From assembly GCA_033961575.1 (NCBI GenBank), contig CM066729.1, forward strand, positions 33,018,501 to 33,082,500: a DNA stretch of 64,000 nucleotides. The letters run 5' to 3'. Below the pieces are notes generated by a model that was given only the letters and a program-made list of their open reading frames with translations, was not told where the DNA came from and did not search any database. Source of the stretch: Aselliscus stoliczkanus. Taxonomy: Eukaryota; Chordata; Mammalia; Chiroptera; Hipposideridae. Of this stretch, positions 35,761 to 48,654 are shown in pieces; position 1 is the first letter of the stretch; the number at the start of each line of letters is the position of its first letter. Made by a program: the position numbers and the translations under genes.

Positions 35761-38700
35761 TTTCCACTTTAATAATTAGAAAACTGGCTCCCACTATCTG
35801 CCATTATTTACATTATTGTTCAATTCTGATAGACCTGTATAGTGATTTTAGAATCTTAAACTTGTATTTCTGTGGGACATATCATCAACTATAGCACAGT
35901 GTATAGTTTCTTTTACCCTGTGTCTTAGGCTTCTACTCATTTTCAAAGTTACTTAGTCCTGCGCCTTGTTTCCCCATCCCTGTCAGTAAGATGCTTCATA
36001 CATTTTTAATGCAGTTAGATATTTTAGTCACATTCTCCCTTCCATCTTGGGATTCAAATACCTCCTAAAAGGCTTTTAAAGGACCAGCATTAAGGTCCAG
36101 TCTCTGTACATTACTGGGTACATACTTCTTACTCTCCTTCTCAATGCACAGAATCAAATAGCATTAATTCTACCCCTATTACGAAGTAGCTCTTAGCAGG
36201 TCTCATTGGGCTCTTGCACCTAGCTTCCTAACTCTAACAATGAAAAGTTTTAAGGCTTTGGTTTGTTTGGCATTACTTTCCTTTTATTCCTCAAAGACTA
36301 ACCAAAAAAAAAAAAATATTCGCTAGATTTTCCCCTTTTCATTCCTCTTCATAACTTCCAAACCACTTTTTGAGTTAATCTCAAATAACAATGATTCAAA
36401 ATCTGCATATATTTCAATTTAAATTAATAAATATCCTAGAAGTATAAGAATTCCACTTTATGATTTTATATCACAAAGTTTCATTATGGAAAGATATCTG
36501 GATTTAAATCTTGTGTGTGTATCTGTGGGTGTGTCGTGTGCTAATATGTGTGACATGAGACTAACTATAGAGTTGAATTACATACCATTATGTAAAGTAA
36601 GCACTATATATTAAAAACATCAAACAACTTTTCACGAATTATTTGTTTTTGTATTAATATATAATGATTTTCTAAAACCTAGGCTCTGGGTCTTTAAGAT
36701 ACCTGTGCCCCAGTAATTTATTTTTTCACAAATAGTTATTCTTTTAAATCATTAACTCAAACATTTTATAAATAATGGTAAACTATAAAGAAACAATTTT
36801 AATATTAAACACATTAAAATTTAGCAATTTAGTTATCATGAATATAAAATTTTAAAAATCTGCTTCACACGTTGATGAATGAAGAGAAAAATTAGGTGAT
36901 TTGCTTAAATGTCAGACACAACTCTAATGCCAAAAAATAATCTGAAAGAATATCCATGTTAATTACATGTTACTTTTCATTTTGTTCAATAAAGGGAGTT
37001 TTGTTTTCTAAAGAAAAACTGGAAAACAAAAAGGAAAAAGCAATTCCAGATGGATGACTATGCTGACAACAGCACTAACAATCTGTCTCTTTAACTCAGA
37101 CATTAGCTTTTTCCCCAAGGCTAAAATTATTAGTCATTCTTGAGCTAAAACTTGTTTTCCTAACACATTTTATATATATTCTTAAGTTGCTGTTAGGCTT
37201 ATGCATAATCAGCAATCATTCTTACCTTGACCTGCCTGTACCTTGATTCTTGTTCAGGCCATAATCAGTCTTCACCTAACTTTACTTCGTTCTCCAAGAA
37301 GAGTCACATTCCTTTCCCTATATGAATTATAATTGTAGTATAGGTCAGGATTTACTTTTTCAAAATGTGAGCCTTTCAAAATAATTTGAATTTCGTGTTC
37401 CTAAAACAAAGTGAAATAATTTTTGTAGATATATTTATTTTAAAATATTTTTAATTTACAAAATAGCTATAGTTGTTTTTCAAAAGAATTAGTTCTAGGT
37501 TTAATTCAGAAATATGTGCTTGTGCTCTAATAATTGTATGAATCTATGGTCACAATTGGCTATAAATTTATAGTATAATTTTATATATTATATTAGTATA
37601 AAAATGTTGTAATGCTTCATTTCATTTGATGTCCCCTAAAGGCATTTAAATTGTTAAATTTAACATTTATTTCATTATATAAGCTCTATATACATTTTGT
37701 ACAAAGAATTTGTCATCATTTATTTGAAAAGGTTTTACCTCTATTATCTACAATACATGTATTATCGATTATTTAAATGCTATGTATTTTGATTTATTAA
37801 CTCAAACATTTTGCAATAAATTGAATAATAAAAAAGCTCTTTTAAGACCTATCTACCCATTGTCTTTTATCATAAATAGTAATATGGATAATGATTAGTG
37901 CAACTTTCTGGACACTTCATAATTATTACAAATAAGTCAATTTTCTCTGTGAAGTTAAAGTACAGATTTCTTTTCTGATTCACTTGGAATGTAAACTCTC
38001 CCCATATTCAAAATAAAATATTTTACCCAAAGTCATGTGAGTATGAGGGTTTGAGGTTTATTTTGTTTTGTTTTGTTTTTTGTTTATAAATATAAAGAAA
38101 GTAGAATTCAAATTATTAGGTCCAAAATCATAAGTGTGTTCAAGGTAATTCAGTTATGAAATAAATTTTTTTCAATTCTGTTGTCTAGCTTCTCCAGGGT
38201 GACTTGCAAAGTTACCAGAAGAATCTGCTCAATTTTCTATCTTCTGAAAACAAAAATAAAGAAATTATTTAAATATGTTTTTACATATTATACATTTTGT
38301 ATTAATATATAAATGTATATGTACTATTAATTGAATATATGGAATTTATATTAAGAAATATTATCATTAATTAAAGCAATTCTTAAAAGCAGTGCTACAA
38401 TATTAGTTCAGAAGTAAAAAGGAAGTTTCCCAAGTGAGAATGTACTTGATATTCACTAAATGATTCTTGGATAATTCTGCTTTATTGTTTAACAATTAGG
38501 TATATTTGGCATGTAAATGTATTCTATTAAGCTGTATTCAATTTTGGAGTTAAGTTTTATCTGAGCAAAAACACATATTTAAGAAACAATCATTTAATAA
38601 TCTGAATATTGTTTAAAAAGTATTCTCTTTTATCAGTTTCTTTAATGTTTGTCAGAGTTTCTATATAAAGAACTAACAAATAATCCTCAATACTTCCCTA

Positions 38701-39000
38701 ACCAAAATATACCCCACATTTAGTTCCCCACATAACTTTTATCCAGCCACATTGTGAGTACACAGGCAGAGACTTCTGTGGTGGAAAGTGGGTTCTCATT
38801 GACTGCTTGTTGGGGTATCTAAACTTGGTAATAGCACTTTTCTCTGGAGTGGGAAATCTCTAACATCAATAAATCCTGGTTGATTTAATAAACATATCAG
38901 TTGATTAGTTAATAGTCCACTTAATATACATTAAAGAAAATAAGGCATACCAGGTAGGAATTAATAATGTAATTGTCTAGTTATTTTGGCTCATAGCTAA
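35761..39000. other. AT-rich sequence, nothing recognised
   Basis: About 3.2 kb with no frame longer than about 60 codons and no identifiable repeat. AT-rich low-complexity tracts and GTTTT-type runs (about 38058-38083) occur. This is the cleanest unique stretch in the window. Confidence 0.5.
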
Positions 39001-39039
39001 TGGAAAAGAGGCACTAAACATCCTTGCCCATCTGCGTCT

Positions 39040-39787
39040 CCCTACCTCCCCCAGCTGCTTGTTTATTTGCCACTTGGTGCAAGGCACATGGTTACAGGAT
39101 GTCAGGAGGCTCACATGTGGCTTGGATAGCAAAGAGCGAGGCTCTCTCAAGTTCTTTTTTTGGTGTTTTGCTGTTTTGCTAGAAAAGAACCCAACTGCTT
39201 CGGCTCGCTTTAGCCTACCTAGCCTATGGGGTGGGGTGAGGAGGGGTTCAAAAGAGCCTAGCGCCTCTGGAAGTCTGGTGGCTGGTGGTGGCCAGTCAGG
39301 ATGGGGGATCAGCGCTGGCCAACGTGCTGCCTTCTTGTGGCTTCCCGAGCCAGGTTAGGTGATCATCCTGCTGGAGGCCTGGGGAAATTGTGAGTGCTTT
39401 GCAGACTCCAACACTGCGGCCATGAATGGGACAGTGGACTTCCCGAAAAAGAAGCTCGCTCACCAGAGGCCTGGGTCAGCCTTGGGGAGACCCAGGTGGT
39501 GGGGGGGTGGCTTTCCCAGGGTACTCGGCACTTTCACAGGAGCTGTTACTGGAAGTGGAACCCAGATGGAGCCCGTAGTGGTCATGGGTGTCCCCAAGAT
39601 AGCCGCTGGAGGGGCCGGGGGCGCTAGACTACGGGGGAGACCGCATGAGGCTGCTCCACGACCAAGATGCATGGGACCAATATCACATTTTAAAAGAGAT
39701 TTCAGAGTCCAGAGTTTTAACCCGTGTAAGGAAGGCATTCCCTTTGACATAGTGCTTAGCAACATTCAGCACACAAAATATCATTAG
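39040..39787 (+). other. GC/CpG-rich island with open frames; possible exon, promoter or retrocopy
   Basis: This is the only clearly GC-rich block in the window, with about 20 CpGs between 39160 and 39720. One plus-strand frame is open from 39059 to 39787 with a single TAG at 39356-39358. After an in-frame ATG at 39422 it encodes a Gly/Pro/Arg-rich tail (MNGTVDFPKKK near the start). A 101-codon minus frame overlaps at 39460-39765. A GTGAGTG donor-like site lies near 39390. There is no poly-A tail on the expected side of either strand and no homology I recognise. GC-rich DNA opens frames by chance, so coding is unproven. Confidence 0.4.
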
Positions 39788-40365
39788 CAAGCCTTTCTAG
39801 ACATGGTTCTGTCTTAATTTTTTTTTTTTTTAATTTTCTACTTCTTAGGTACACTAGGAACCAGGTCTTTTTTGTTTTGTTTTGTTTTGGGAAGGTATAC
39901 AAATAGCATTCTAGCTTCCCCAATACATTCATTTATCAAAGTAGATCAAGCAAAGAATACAACAAAGGTGGGTGGTAGAACTAGAATGGTCTGATCATTT
40001 TGGTGCATGCTATATGTTTATGTACTGAAATGAGCTTTAAACCCATATCAACCTTAATGAGTCAGACATAAAACCTTTCTGAAGAGCTTTCTCATACACG
40101 AGGATTTTCAGTGATTATAGCCTTTCTGTGAGTATGGTATTGATTCTGATGGTCAAACCGTAAATCCGAGAATTTAAACAATTATTCAGAGCCACAGAGA
40201 CAGTAAGAATTGCAGGTGAATTTTCAAACAGAATTATGACTCTTTTATTCAATGATAAAACTTCCTCTATCTTGTCCTTTAAACAAATTTACAGACCATC
40301 CCTTCATTTATTTTCAGAACACAGACACATAAAATGAGCCAGACATTTTAAATCTAAAAAAGTAA
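39788..40365. other. sequence without recognised features
   Basis: A T-run at 39818-39831 and a GTTTT repeat near 39870-39888 occur. Nothing gene-like is seen. Confidence 0.5.
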
Positions 40366-40369
40366 TAAT

Positions 40370-41110
40370 TGGTTTTAATTTTATACTTTAATTTTAATTT
40401 TTATTGCTATATAATTCACAAGCCATAGAATTCACCATTTTAAACTATAAAATTTAGTTGCTTTTAGTATATTCACAGAATTGTGGAATCATCACCACTA
40501 TATAATTTGAAAATATTTTTACCACCCAAAAAAGAAATCCTGTGTCCATTAGCAGTCACTCCCCTCCCTCCACCCCCAGCCTATGAATACTACTAATCTA
40601 CTGTCTTTCTTCCTATATAGATTTGTCAATTCTGGACATTGCATATAAATGAAATCATAATATATATGACCTTTTGTATCTGGCTTCTTTCACATTTCTT
40701 TCAACCCCCCATCCACAATTATAACATGTGTTAATATTTCATTTCTCTGCATGATTGAATAATGTTTCATTGTAAGAATATACCACATTGTGTTTATTCA
40801 TTCAAATTATGGGCATCTGCATTTTTCTACTTTTTGGCTATTATGAAAAATTCTGCTTTGACCATTCATGTATAAGTGTTTGTGTTCGCATGAACTTTCA
40901 TTTCTTTTCTGTGTATACCTAGTAGTGAAATCTCTGGGTTATATGGTAATTCTATGTTTAATTAGCTGAGGAATTGTCAAACTGTTTTCTAAAGTGGCAT
41001 TTAAGTTTGCACCAGCATAGTATTAATGTTCCATTTCTTCCTATTTTTACCAACACTTAATATTGCTCTTTTTTTTTTATTATAGCCATGCTAAATGCTC
41101 TTAAACTCCT
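40370..41110 (-). mobile_element. old L1M 3' region
   Basis: The plus strand reads as the reverse complement of an L1M 3' end/ORF2: 'ccatagaattcaccattttaaac', 'cattagcagtcactcccc', 'atttgtcaattctggacattgcatataaatg', 'ttttggctattatgaa', 'aattgtcaaactgttttctaaagtgg'. All frames are broken. Confidence 0.85.
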
Positions 41111-41251
41111 TTTCCATTCATATTTATTATTTAACTTAACACATTGTGATGCAACATTTCAAACACAGTATATTTAGCCAAATGCATATTCCCTCTACAG
41201 CTGAAGTAATTCTTCAGTATTATATCTATAGCTGGTGGTATGAACAATTTA

Positions 41252-41426
<175 letters not shown>

Positions 41427-41509
41427 TCTAATTACCTGATTTTTCCTTGTTGATAAAAAAATAAATAAAAAAATGCAACCTTTCCCTGTGATCTCAAAAT
41501 TATCACCCA

Positions 41510-42010
41510 TTTACTCAGGCCAAAATCCTTGCGTCATCTTTGATGTTTCTTTTTCCTTATCTCACACATGGAATCCATCAGTGAATCCTGTTGACTGTAC
41601 TTTGAAAATGTGTTCAGAATTCATTCATTTCTGATATGGATCAACTCCACATCTACTGCTTTCTTTCTAGCCTGTATTATTGTAAAAGTTTTCCAAATGA
41701 CCTTGCTGACATTTATTTGCTATCTATGATCATGGTATATTCATAAAACAATATTCAGAGTGTTTCTTTGATCAGAAGATAGTATTTATGTCTATCATAG
41801 GATCAAATTCCACCTTTGGCCTTCTGTCTTGTACAGAATATAATTTAAATATTTTATATTGATCTAAATGACTTAACATTAGTTAGGCATCAATATTTGT
41901 TTGGTCATTTTTTTCCCCTCTGCCTTTCTCTCACTCAATCTAGCCACACTTGCCTCATTTTGCATTTATTGAAGCCAATTTTGGTTTCTACTCATGGAGG
42001 GCATGTCACT
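41510..42010 (+). repeat. probable L2-type LINE relic
   Basis: Motif order: 'tactcaggccaaaatccttgcgtcatctttgatg', 'tccatcagtgaatcctgttgactgtac', 'catctactgctttctttctagcctgtattattg', 'tctagccacacttgcctcatt'. This resembles mammalian L2-type repeats. It is diverged and non-coding. Confidence 0.55.
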
Positions 42011-42359
42011 AAGAATATCATTAGTATTAACACCAGCATTGTAACTGTTAAATACAAGTGTTTGTAAAATTTACTGTTTCTGAAACATAGCCAGAGGCAA
42101 ATAAACTGTGATTTATTTATTGAAAAATGAATTAATACCTCTATTTTACTTGGAATCATCACTTACTTTACAATTTCTGTAATCAACTTAAATAAATGAT
42201 GTATGTTTATGTTTTAAAAGTACAGTTTTATAATCACCAGATTTTCCATTGCTATTTCAGTGTAAATGTATCATTCCATTGATGAGACAATCAGGATTAA
42301 AACTTTGGTGACAAATTTTAGCTGGCAACTGGTCCAGCCTGTTTTGTAGCTCTCTAGCT

Positions 42360-42525
42360 TAGCACATGCCATTTGTATTTTGAGGCTGGCTTTTCTCATC
42401 TATAGAATAAAGGTAATAAAAGCTACTTCTAGTGTTCTTGAGTGAGTTCAGTTAGGTAATGTATTTAAAATATCTACTACAGAGCCTAGCACTTTATAGG
42501 TAATCGATAAAAGATGATTCTCTTT
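42360..42525 (+). repeat. MIR SINE
   Basis: 'cttttctcatctatagaataaaggtaataaaagctact' then 'gttaggtaatgtatttaaaatatctactacagagcctagcac' and 'ggtaatcgataaaaga' follow the MIR core and 3' end closely. Confidence 0.75.
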
Positions 42526-44165
42526 TTCCCTTTTTACAAATCTCCATCAAGTGTTATATTTTTAACTGCATTAATGTTACTTTTGTGACTCTAATGTCAA
42601 GTATTATATTGTTTATAAAACTATTATGTTATCAAGGTTATATTTTCTACCTTTATAATACCATGCTCTTTATAATGACTAGAAAACTCAATATTTATGG
42701 AAGCAATTTCATTTATTTTCTTGTCTAAATAGAGGATGGAGGAAAACAATAATCTCTTTGCTTGTAGAAGCATAACACAATCTTATGTTTGTGTTATGAA
42801 GGTTGATTGAAGCATTTGATTTAAGAAAATTACTTTCCCATATTAAGAGATGTGTTTATGTTACAACTTAACTATTAACTACCAGGCATGGTAATTTCAT
42901 CCCTCCACCAGCTGTTCACATTTAATGTTTGCATAATAGAATGAATAGTTTCTATCATTACTGGTCTAGATTTTCATCCCTATTCCATGTGGACACACTT
43001 TTATCAAAACAATCACATCTTTCCTGAATTTTCTGTTGGGTCTCATTTATTTTTCTTTTGTAGTTATATGGTAATAAGGACATCAACTTTTTTTACAAGG
43101 TAAGTCTGTCAGGTATTAAAAAGCATGTCAGGTTTTTATACTTTTGACACATGGAATGAAAATGATTTGAATCAAAATCTAATAGCATAATACAAAACAG
43201 TTTGTGCTTTATGATTTATAAGGTGTTCATATTTCTACTAGTGTGTTGAACATGCTTCCTCCTTTGAAAGGGCAATCAAATCACCTGTTTGCCCTAACGT
43301 ATTATTCATCATTTATATTCTTATGTACTTACTTGGATATATGTCTATAAATTATAGCAGAAAACAGCATTTTATCGTATGCCTGCATATAACTTACTTA
43401 AAATAAGTTGTGAATGTGTATGTGTGTTTGTGTATACATGTAGAAGCATGTGTATGTATATGTATACATATACAAATATCTTCACATGTGAATTTATATC
43501 TACTGTGTATACCCATTTGGCCTATGAAAGAAGAGAGAGAGAAAAAAATATGATTATTATCTCACATTTACAGTGTCCCAATGCTTAATACAATTTGTTG
43601 ATTAAAATTTGGATGCTGCCTCGATTTTTAAATTTTTTAAATCACTGAATAATTAAGAAAAGAAGAGGCCAAAAGTGAGATAAAAGTGAGACCTAGAATT
43701 TGGTAAAATGTAAATGCTGATTTCACTCTGACCAAATTGATGAATCTTCATCATATTGAAGTGAGAGATATATGGGAGACATGTGATAAAGTGAGAAGGT
43801 GGGTAATAGGACATCCCAGAATAAACCAAAAATTCCAAAAAAATGTATACCTTAATTTTATAGGTGAAAGAAGACATCAGCAAACTTGCTTACTTTGACC
43901 TTAACCCTGGGTGGAGGGGGACAGTTCTCTCCTAAGAATCCATGAACATAAACTGTCCCACACACAATTTCACATCACCCCAGGGTGGAGAGACAGTGGG
44001 GTGGGGAAGCCCAGCAGATCGCTTTAATTTAGCATTATTTGTAGTAGTTTCTGTTTCCATTTGTCTGGCAGAGAGAAAGGCAGATATGTTAAGAGTGATA
44101 AAATTTCAATTTAGCTGTAATTATTTCTACAAGTTAATTGTTCAATGAAAACTCATAAAACCCCA
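42526..44165. other. sequence without recognised features
   Basis: No gene is supported. A short (TG)n-rich segment at 43410-43440 and a purine-rich GA run near 43531-43541 are seen. Small frames at 43379-43588, 43653-43883 and 43942-44148 lack domains. Confidence 0.5.
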
Positions 44166-44169
44166 AAGA

Positions 44170-44600
44170 AAGAAGCATCATGAGGCTGAACTTGAAGAGA
44201 CAAGTGTAAGCAGAATAAAAGCTCAGAATATTTCCAATATTAAAATTATGAGACAGAGAACAAACATGTTATTTAGTTTTTTTATAAGAAATTATTAATG
44301 GAATTGAATATACATAAAAAAGGAAGAGAAGTCTGTAAAAATTATCAAGAAATTTTCAAAAGTTAGAAATGAGAAAATCCAAACTTAGTTCTTTCAAAAT
44401 GCTTTTGATAAAGACCTGGCAAAATTGGAAAAATAAAAGATTTTTTAAAAAGGTACGTTAATACAAGTACTAGTAAAAATAAACTTATGAGGATATTATG
44501 AGCAATTTTGACAATAAATTTAAAAACTTAAATGAAATAAACAAATCCCCACAAATTCCCAGATGTATGAATAATTTGATGAAATTTAACATTTATCATA
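44170..44600 (+). mobile_element. old L1M ORF2 fragment
   Basis: Diverged plus-strand sequence with 'agttctttcaaaatgcttttgataaagacctggcaaaattg', 'ggatattatgagcaattttgacaataaattt' and 'aacaaatcccc' parallels the ORF2 segment around the '...FEKINKIDKPLA...' region. Stops are frequent. Confidence 0.6.
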
Positions 44601-44612
44601 GAAGCTTTATAT

Positions 44613-44793
44613 TGAGGGACAGCAAATTCTTGAGGGGCAAGATAATGAGTATTTTTGTTTTGTAGGACATACAATTTCAGTCAAAACTATTCAGTTCTGA
44701 GATTGTAGCATAAAATTGCCCAGAAAATATGCAAATAGTTATGTTCTAGTACAGCTATATTTATGAAAAAGGCCATAGTTTCCTGACCCTGCC
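44613..44793. mobile_element. probable hAT-type MITE
   Basis: Termini 'ttgagggacagcaaattc' and 'ccatagtttcctgaccctg' form imperfect inverted repeats (CAGGG-TCAG-AAA type). The interior 'caaatagttatgttctagtacagc' and 'actattcagttctgagattgtagc' follows a widespread mammalian MER element that I associate with hAT-Charlie. The 8-bp duplication was not confirmed. Confidence 0.55.
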
Positions 44794-45337
44794 CTAAATA
44801 ATTATGGATTGTAGGGAATTCATAGTAATCAGATAAATGGTATTTTTTAAAACCTACAGTCAACATCATATTTAGCCATGAATTATTGAAAGTTTTCCTT
44901 CTTGAGACAGTAAAACTAACAGTCAAGCTATTTATTTTTACCTTCTGTGTAAACTTTACAGGAGCCTTACATCTGTGCTGCCCCATTCCAGTAGCTTCTA
45001 GACACATATGGTGTTTTCTAGTTAAATTTAAGTTACGTTGAAACAAAATCCACATAAAGAAAAAAAGTTACGACCTTTATTACAGTTAAAGCTAAGTAGG
45101 AAGATACAGCTTATGTATAAGATCCAAATGTTCCTGCTAACTGAATTCCAGATTTAGACATATGTACCCAGCTCAGTTCATACTGAGCTGGATCAGATTC
45201 TCTGCACACTTTACAGTTTAGAGAATGTTAAGAAAAAGCTTGGTCTTTGTAATGAGGTGTGCAACCAAGAAGCATAGAGCTGAGCTAAGTATACCCATTA
45301 TCTTAATATACATATTCAGAAGTGAAGTCATTATATC

Positions 45338-45988
45338 TCTGTCTTAGTCCAGTCAGACTGCTATAACAAAATATCACAGCCTGGATGTTTATATAAACAA
45401 CAAAAATTTATTCTCAAGTTTTGGAGGCTAGAAGTCTAAGATCAGGGTGTCAGAATGGCTGAGTTCTTGTGAAGCCCTCTTCTGGGTTGCAAACTGCTAA
45501 ATTTTTGTTCTGTCCCCACATGATAGAAGGGACTAGAAAGCTTCCTCAGGCCTCTTTTTTTTTATTATTATTATTTTATTTTATTTTATTAGTTTTCGGT
45601 GTACAACACAATACAATAGTTATACTCTTTACCCCCCAAAGTGAAAACCCCCCTCCCCCAGTTCGCCACCCCACTCCCCCCCATATCATACATATCCATC
45701 ACAACTCCCCTGACTCCCCTCCACAGTATACTCCACATCCCGTGACCACCCACATATTCAGTTGCAGTTGGCATACAATACTATACAACACCAGCTTCAG
45801 TTGTACAGTGCAGTGATCAAGCCTGTACTCCATCCATGAATCAGGCCTCTTTTATAAGGGCACTACTCCCATTCATAAGGGCTTTGTCCTAATGACCTAA
45901 TTACCTTCTAAAGACATGGCATCCTAATGTCATCACGTTGAGGATTAGGATTTCAACATATGAGTTCTGGAGGGAAACAAACACTCAC
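45338..45988 (-). mobile_element. MaLR (MLT1/MST-type) LTR, split by an L1
   Basis: The plus strand is the reverse complement of a MaLR LTR: 'gactgctataacaaaatatcacag', 'ggaggctagaagtctaagatc', 'tgtccccacatgatagaaggg', then after the insertion 'ataagggcactactcccattcat', 'tcctaatgacctaattacc' and 'ggatttcaacatatgagttctgg'. A polyadenylation-type AATAAA reads near its minus-strand 3' part as degenerate. No internal retroviral genes are present. Confidence 0.82.
45559..45840 (-). mobile_element. young L1 3' fragment nested in the MaLR LTR
   Basis: Left tail ATT/ATTTT repeats are followed by 'ggtgtacaacacaatacaatagttatac', a C-rich tract, 'tcatacatatccatcacaactcccc', 'ccacatcccgtgac' and 'cagtgatcaagcc', the reverse complement of the young L1 3' UTR. 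The perfect 13-bp duplication TCAGGCCTCTTTT lies at 45546-45558 and 45841-45853. Confidence 0.92.
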
Positions 45989-45989
45989 A

Positions 45990-47055
45990 CAAATACAAGA
46001 TGAGTTAAAGTAGTAGAGAATCCTCAAACCTATACTACTTAATCTCACTTTATTAACAGCAGGAAAATAAAATAATGCCCATTAATGAAATGGTCCACAG
46101 GTATCCATTATGGATCTAGAGAATACATTTAGCCAAAGCTATCAATGACTCACCATAACTTCTTGGCACTTAACCTTCCCTTGGAAGGTAGCCTGACTTT
46201 CAACTCCAGTACCTATTTGCCTGAAGACTTTTTCCGACGATTGTTGTGGGAAAGCTAAATATATGGGGGAACTAACTCTCCTTGGAATAGCCCTCCACCA
46301 AAGAATGGCAGTAGGGGTAGATAGAAACCTCAACCCCTTTGTTTCTTAGGTGTGTAAAATATACGCTTTGTTTTACGTGGTCTGCTACAGTTCCCAGTAT
46401 GGTTAATTTCCAGTTGGTATAGAGGTAACTTGCTAAATAACTCATCTTTTCTTGGTTTCCATCGCTACCTGCCTCATTTCCTAATCTATGAAGGTATGTT
46501 CTGGATTTCCTACCAAATAAATTATTTACATTCAAATTCTTTTCTCTTGTCATGTGAGGGAGTTCAAACCAAGACAATATTTTACTTTTTTTGTTTTTTT
46601 ATTACTTCCCATATTTTCAGTTTTCTTGATCGATTGGTTGAGTTCTCCCTTAACACTATTCAGTTGACCCCATTAGTATCTCTAGGCCATTTTTGTTTGC
46701 ATCAATCTCCTTCTAAATTTGTTGTCTTTTTATCTACCTTAGATTATATGATCCATCATTTCAATTACTCTTCCTGATATGCTAAATTTACCCCCATTTC
46801 AGCAAAATGTAAACAGTGCATCGTTGTCATTGTAGCTGTTCTTCTTCATGATATCTGATAATATCCAAGCCACTGATCATTTCAGAAGAAAATCACGATT
46901 AACAGAATTAGTAACAATAAATTTAATCTTCAATAAAATGAAAAGTACTGTTAAGCACTCAAATATTTCCATAGTAAGCCCACTCACCAAATGTTTATAA
47001 GATCTAGTTCAACCATTCCTACTCTCTTTAAGAAAATGCACACATTCTTGCCCTG

Positions 47056-47057
<2 letters not shown>
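45990..47057. other. unassigned sequence, possibly old LTR material
   Basis: Sequence around 46140-46560 has the moderate complexity of an old LTR, with open minus-strand frames of 63 and 101 codons, but I cannot match it to a family. No gene is supported. Confidence 0.35.

Positions 47058-47095
<38 letters not shown>
47058..47095. repeat. (AC)19 microsatellite
   Basis: 38 bp of uninterrupted AC dinucleotides. Confidence 0.97.
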
Positions 47096-47097
<2 letters not shown>

Positions 47098-47501
47098 TCT
47101 CTCATTATTGCAGTATGATCAGTCTCTATCTTTCCTTGTACAAAAATAGTTTATACAAATACATCCTTCTACCCCAACTGACTATGCACTTTCCTTCACC
47201 ATCTTTGAGCATTCTCCTATCATCAGCATTTAAATATGTCCGTATGTATGTCACGCATTCGTATGTAAAAGAAATACTTAGAACAAAATCTATGAAACAA
47301 ATGTTCTTTTACCCTAAGCCCCACTAGAGCCTCCATTATCTTCATTTACCTTCATAGCCAAAATGTTTAGTGAATACTTTGCATGTGCACTATTTATTTC
47401 CTTCTTCTATCTTAGTCCTCACCACATATATTTTTGCTTTCCAACTCGTAAGCTCCAAAGACGTTTATGAAGTCAGCAATCTTCTCCATGTTATTGAATT
47501 T

Positions 47502-47609
47502 TTTCCTTTTTTTGTTTTCCTTTTTTATTTATTAAATTTACTGGGGTGACAATAGTAAAATTATATAGATATCAAGTATACATTTCTATAATACATCATC
47601 TATAGACAA
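47502..47609 (-). mobile_element. 108-bp L1 3' fragment with 14-bp duplication
   Basis: 'tttatttattaaatttactggggtgacaatag', 'gatatcaagtatacatttc' and 'aatacatcatctatag' is the reverse complement of the last about 80 bp of the young L1. ATGTTATTGAATTT is repeated perfectly at 47488-47501 and 47610-47623. It is an extreme 5' truncation. Confidence 0.93.
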
Positions 47610-47989
47610 ATGTTATTGAATTTAATAGGCATTTATTAGTAGTCTTTATCTTAATTGACCTGACAGCACTATTTGATTTTGTTGACTGCCTTTTCTACTC
47701 AAAAGTAGTTATAATAATATAAAACATTACTGATATCTTTCGAGCCTTAATATTTCTCTTTGGTTTTTTTTTCAGGGTTATTTTATTTTTAGTCCTTCAG
47801 GGATTGCTTAAAAGATAATTTTGCCTCTCACTCTACATCTCAACTATTTCCAAAGCTTTAATTATCCCCTATATGTAAAGATCTTATATATCCAGCACAA
47901 TCCCTTCTCCTAAAACCTAATTTATATATTTATCTGCCCATGTGTAGTCCATTTGAATTTTTTCCAATTCTTTAAAACTTTCCTTCTTT

Positions 47990-48440
47990 GTCAGCATGTC
48001 TATGAAAATAAATGTCACCCCATTTCTCTAGCTATAGTCAAGAAACTTTGAAACCATCCTGACTCTTCCTTTCCCAGCACTCTTTCCCAAATCTTCTAAT
48101 CAGAAGTCTGTTGTTATAACCCTTGTGCATCTCTTATACACTTCTCTGAATTGTCACTGTCCATCATCTCTCCTCCCTGAAATCAACCAGCAGCCTTTTA
48201 ACCACTTGATCTACTATTCCTCTTACACTGCTTCTATCTATTCACTACTTTGCATCCAAATGATAATTAAAAAAACAGAAATCTTTATAAGTTTTTTATT
48301 TGCTCAAAACCATCCATTAGCCTATAATTTTCTTAAAATAAAGTTTACAAATCTTAAAATTTTAAAAGCCCTGCTCATATATTTCCTTCTAACCTTCCAA
48401 GTTCTTCTTTTAGCTCCAAGTATTTAGATTTCATAGATCC
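47990..48440 (+). repeat. probable L2-type LINE relic
   Basis: 'ctgaattgtcactgtccatcatctctcctcc', 'gctcaaaaccatccattagcc', 'aaataaagtttacaaatctt' and 'aaaagccctgctcatatatttcc' keep the motif order of mammalian L2-type repeats. The 100-codon frame at 48125-48427 lies within it and is a fossil or chance frame, not a gene. Confidence 0.55.
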
Positions 48441-48654
48441 ATTTTTGTTTCGTTTTTGTAATAAATTTTGATCTATTACAATATGTCTGACACTTGCCTA
48501 GGTGCTGCTATCAAAAACTAGGCATGTGTTCTTCATGCGACTTAGAGACGTAAAAGATAAAATATACTTTAAGAAATAAACTAAGATGATGAGTGTTGTT
48601 TTTATCTTTTTGTGCAGGTATTATCGACTGAGTACACAGCTGAAAAGAACAACA

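Noticed and set aside
48125..48427. 100-codon plus-strand frame
   Set aside because: It lies within an L2-type repeat and has no domain of its own.
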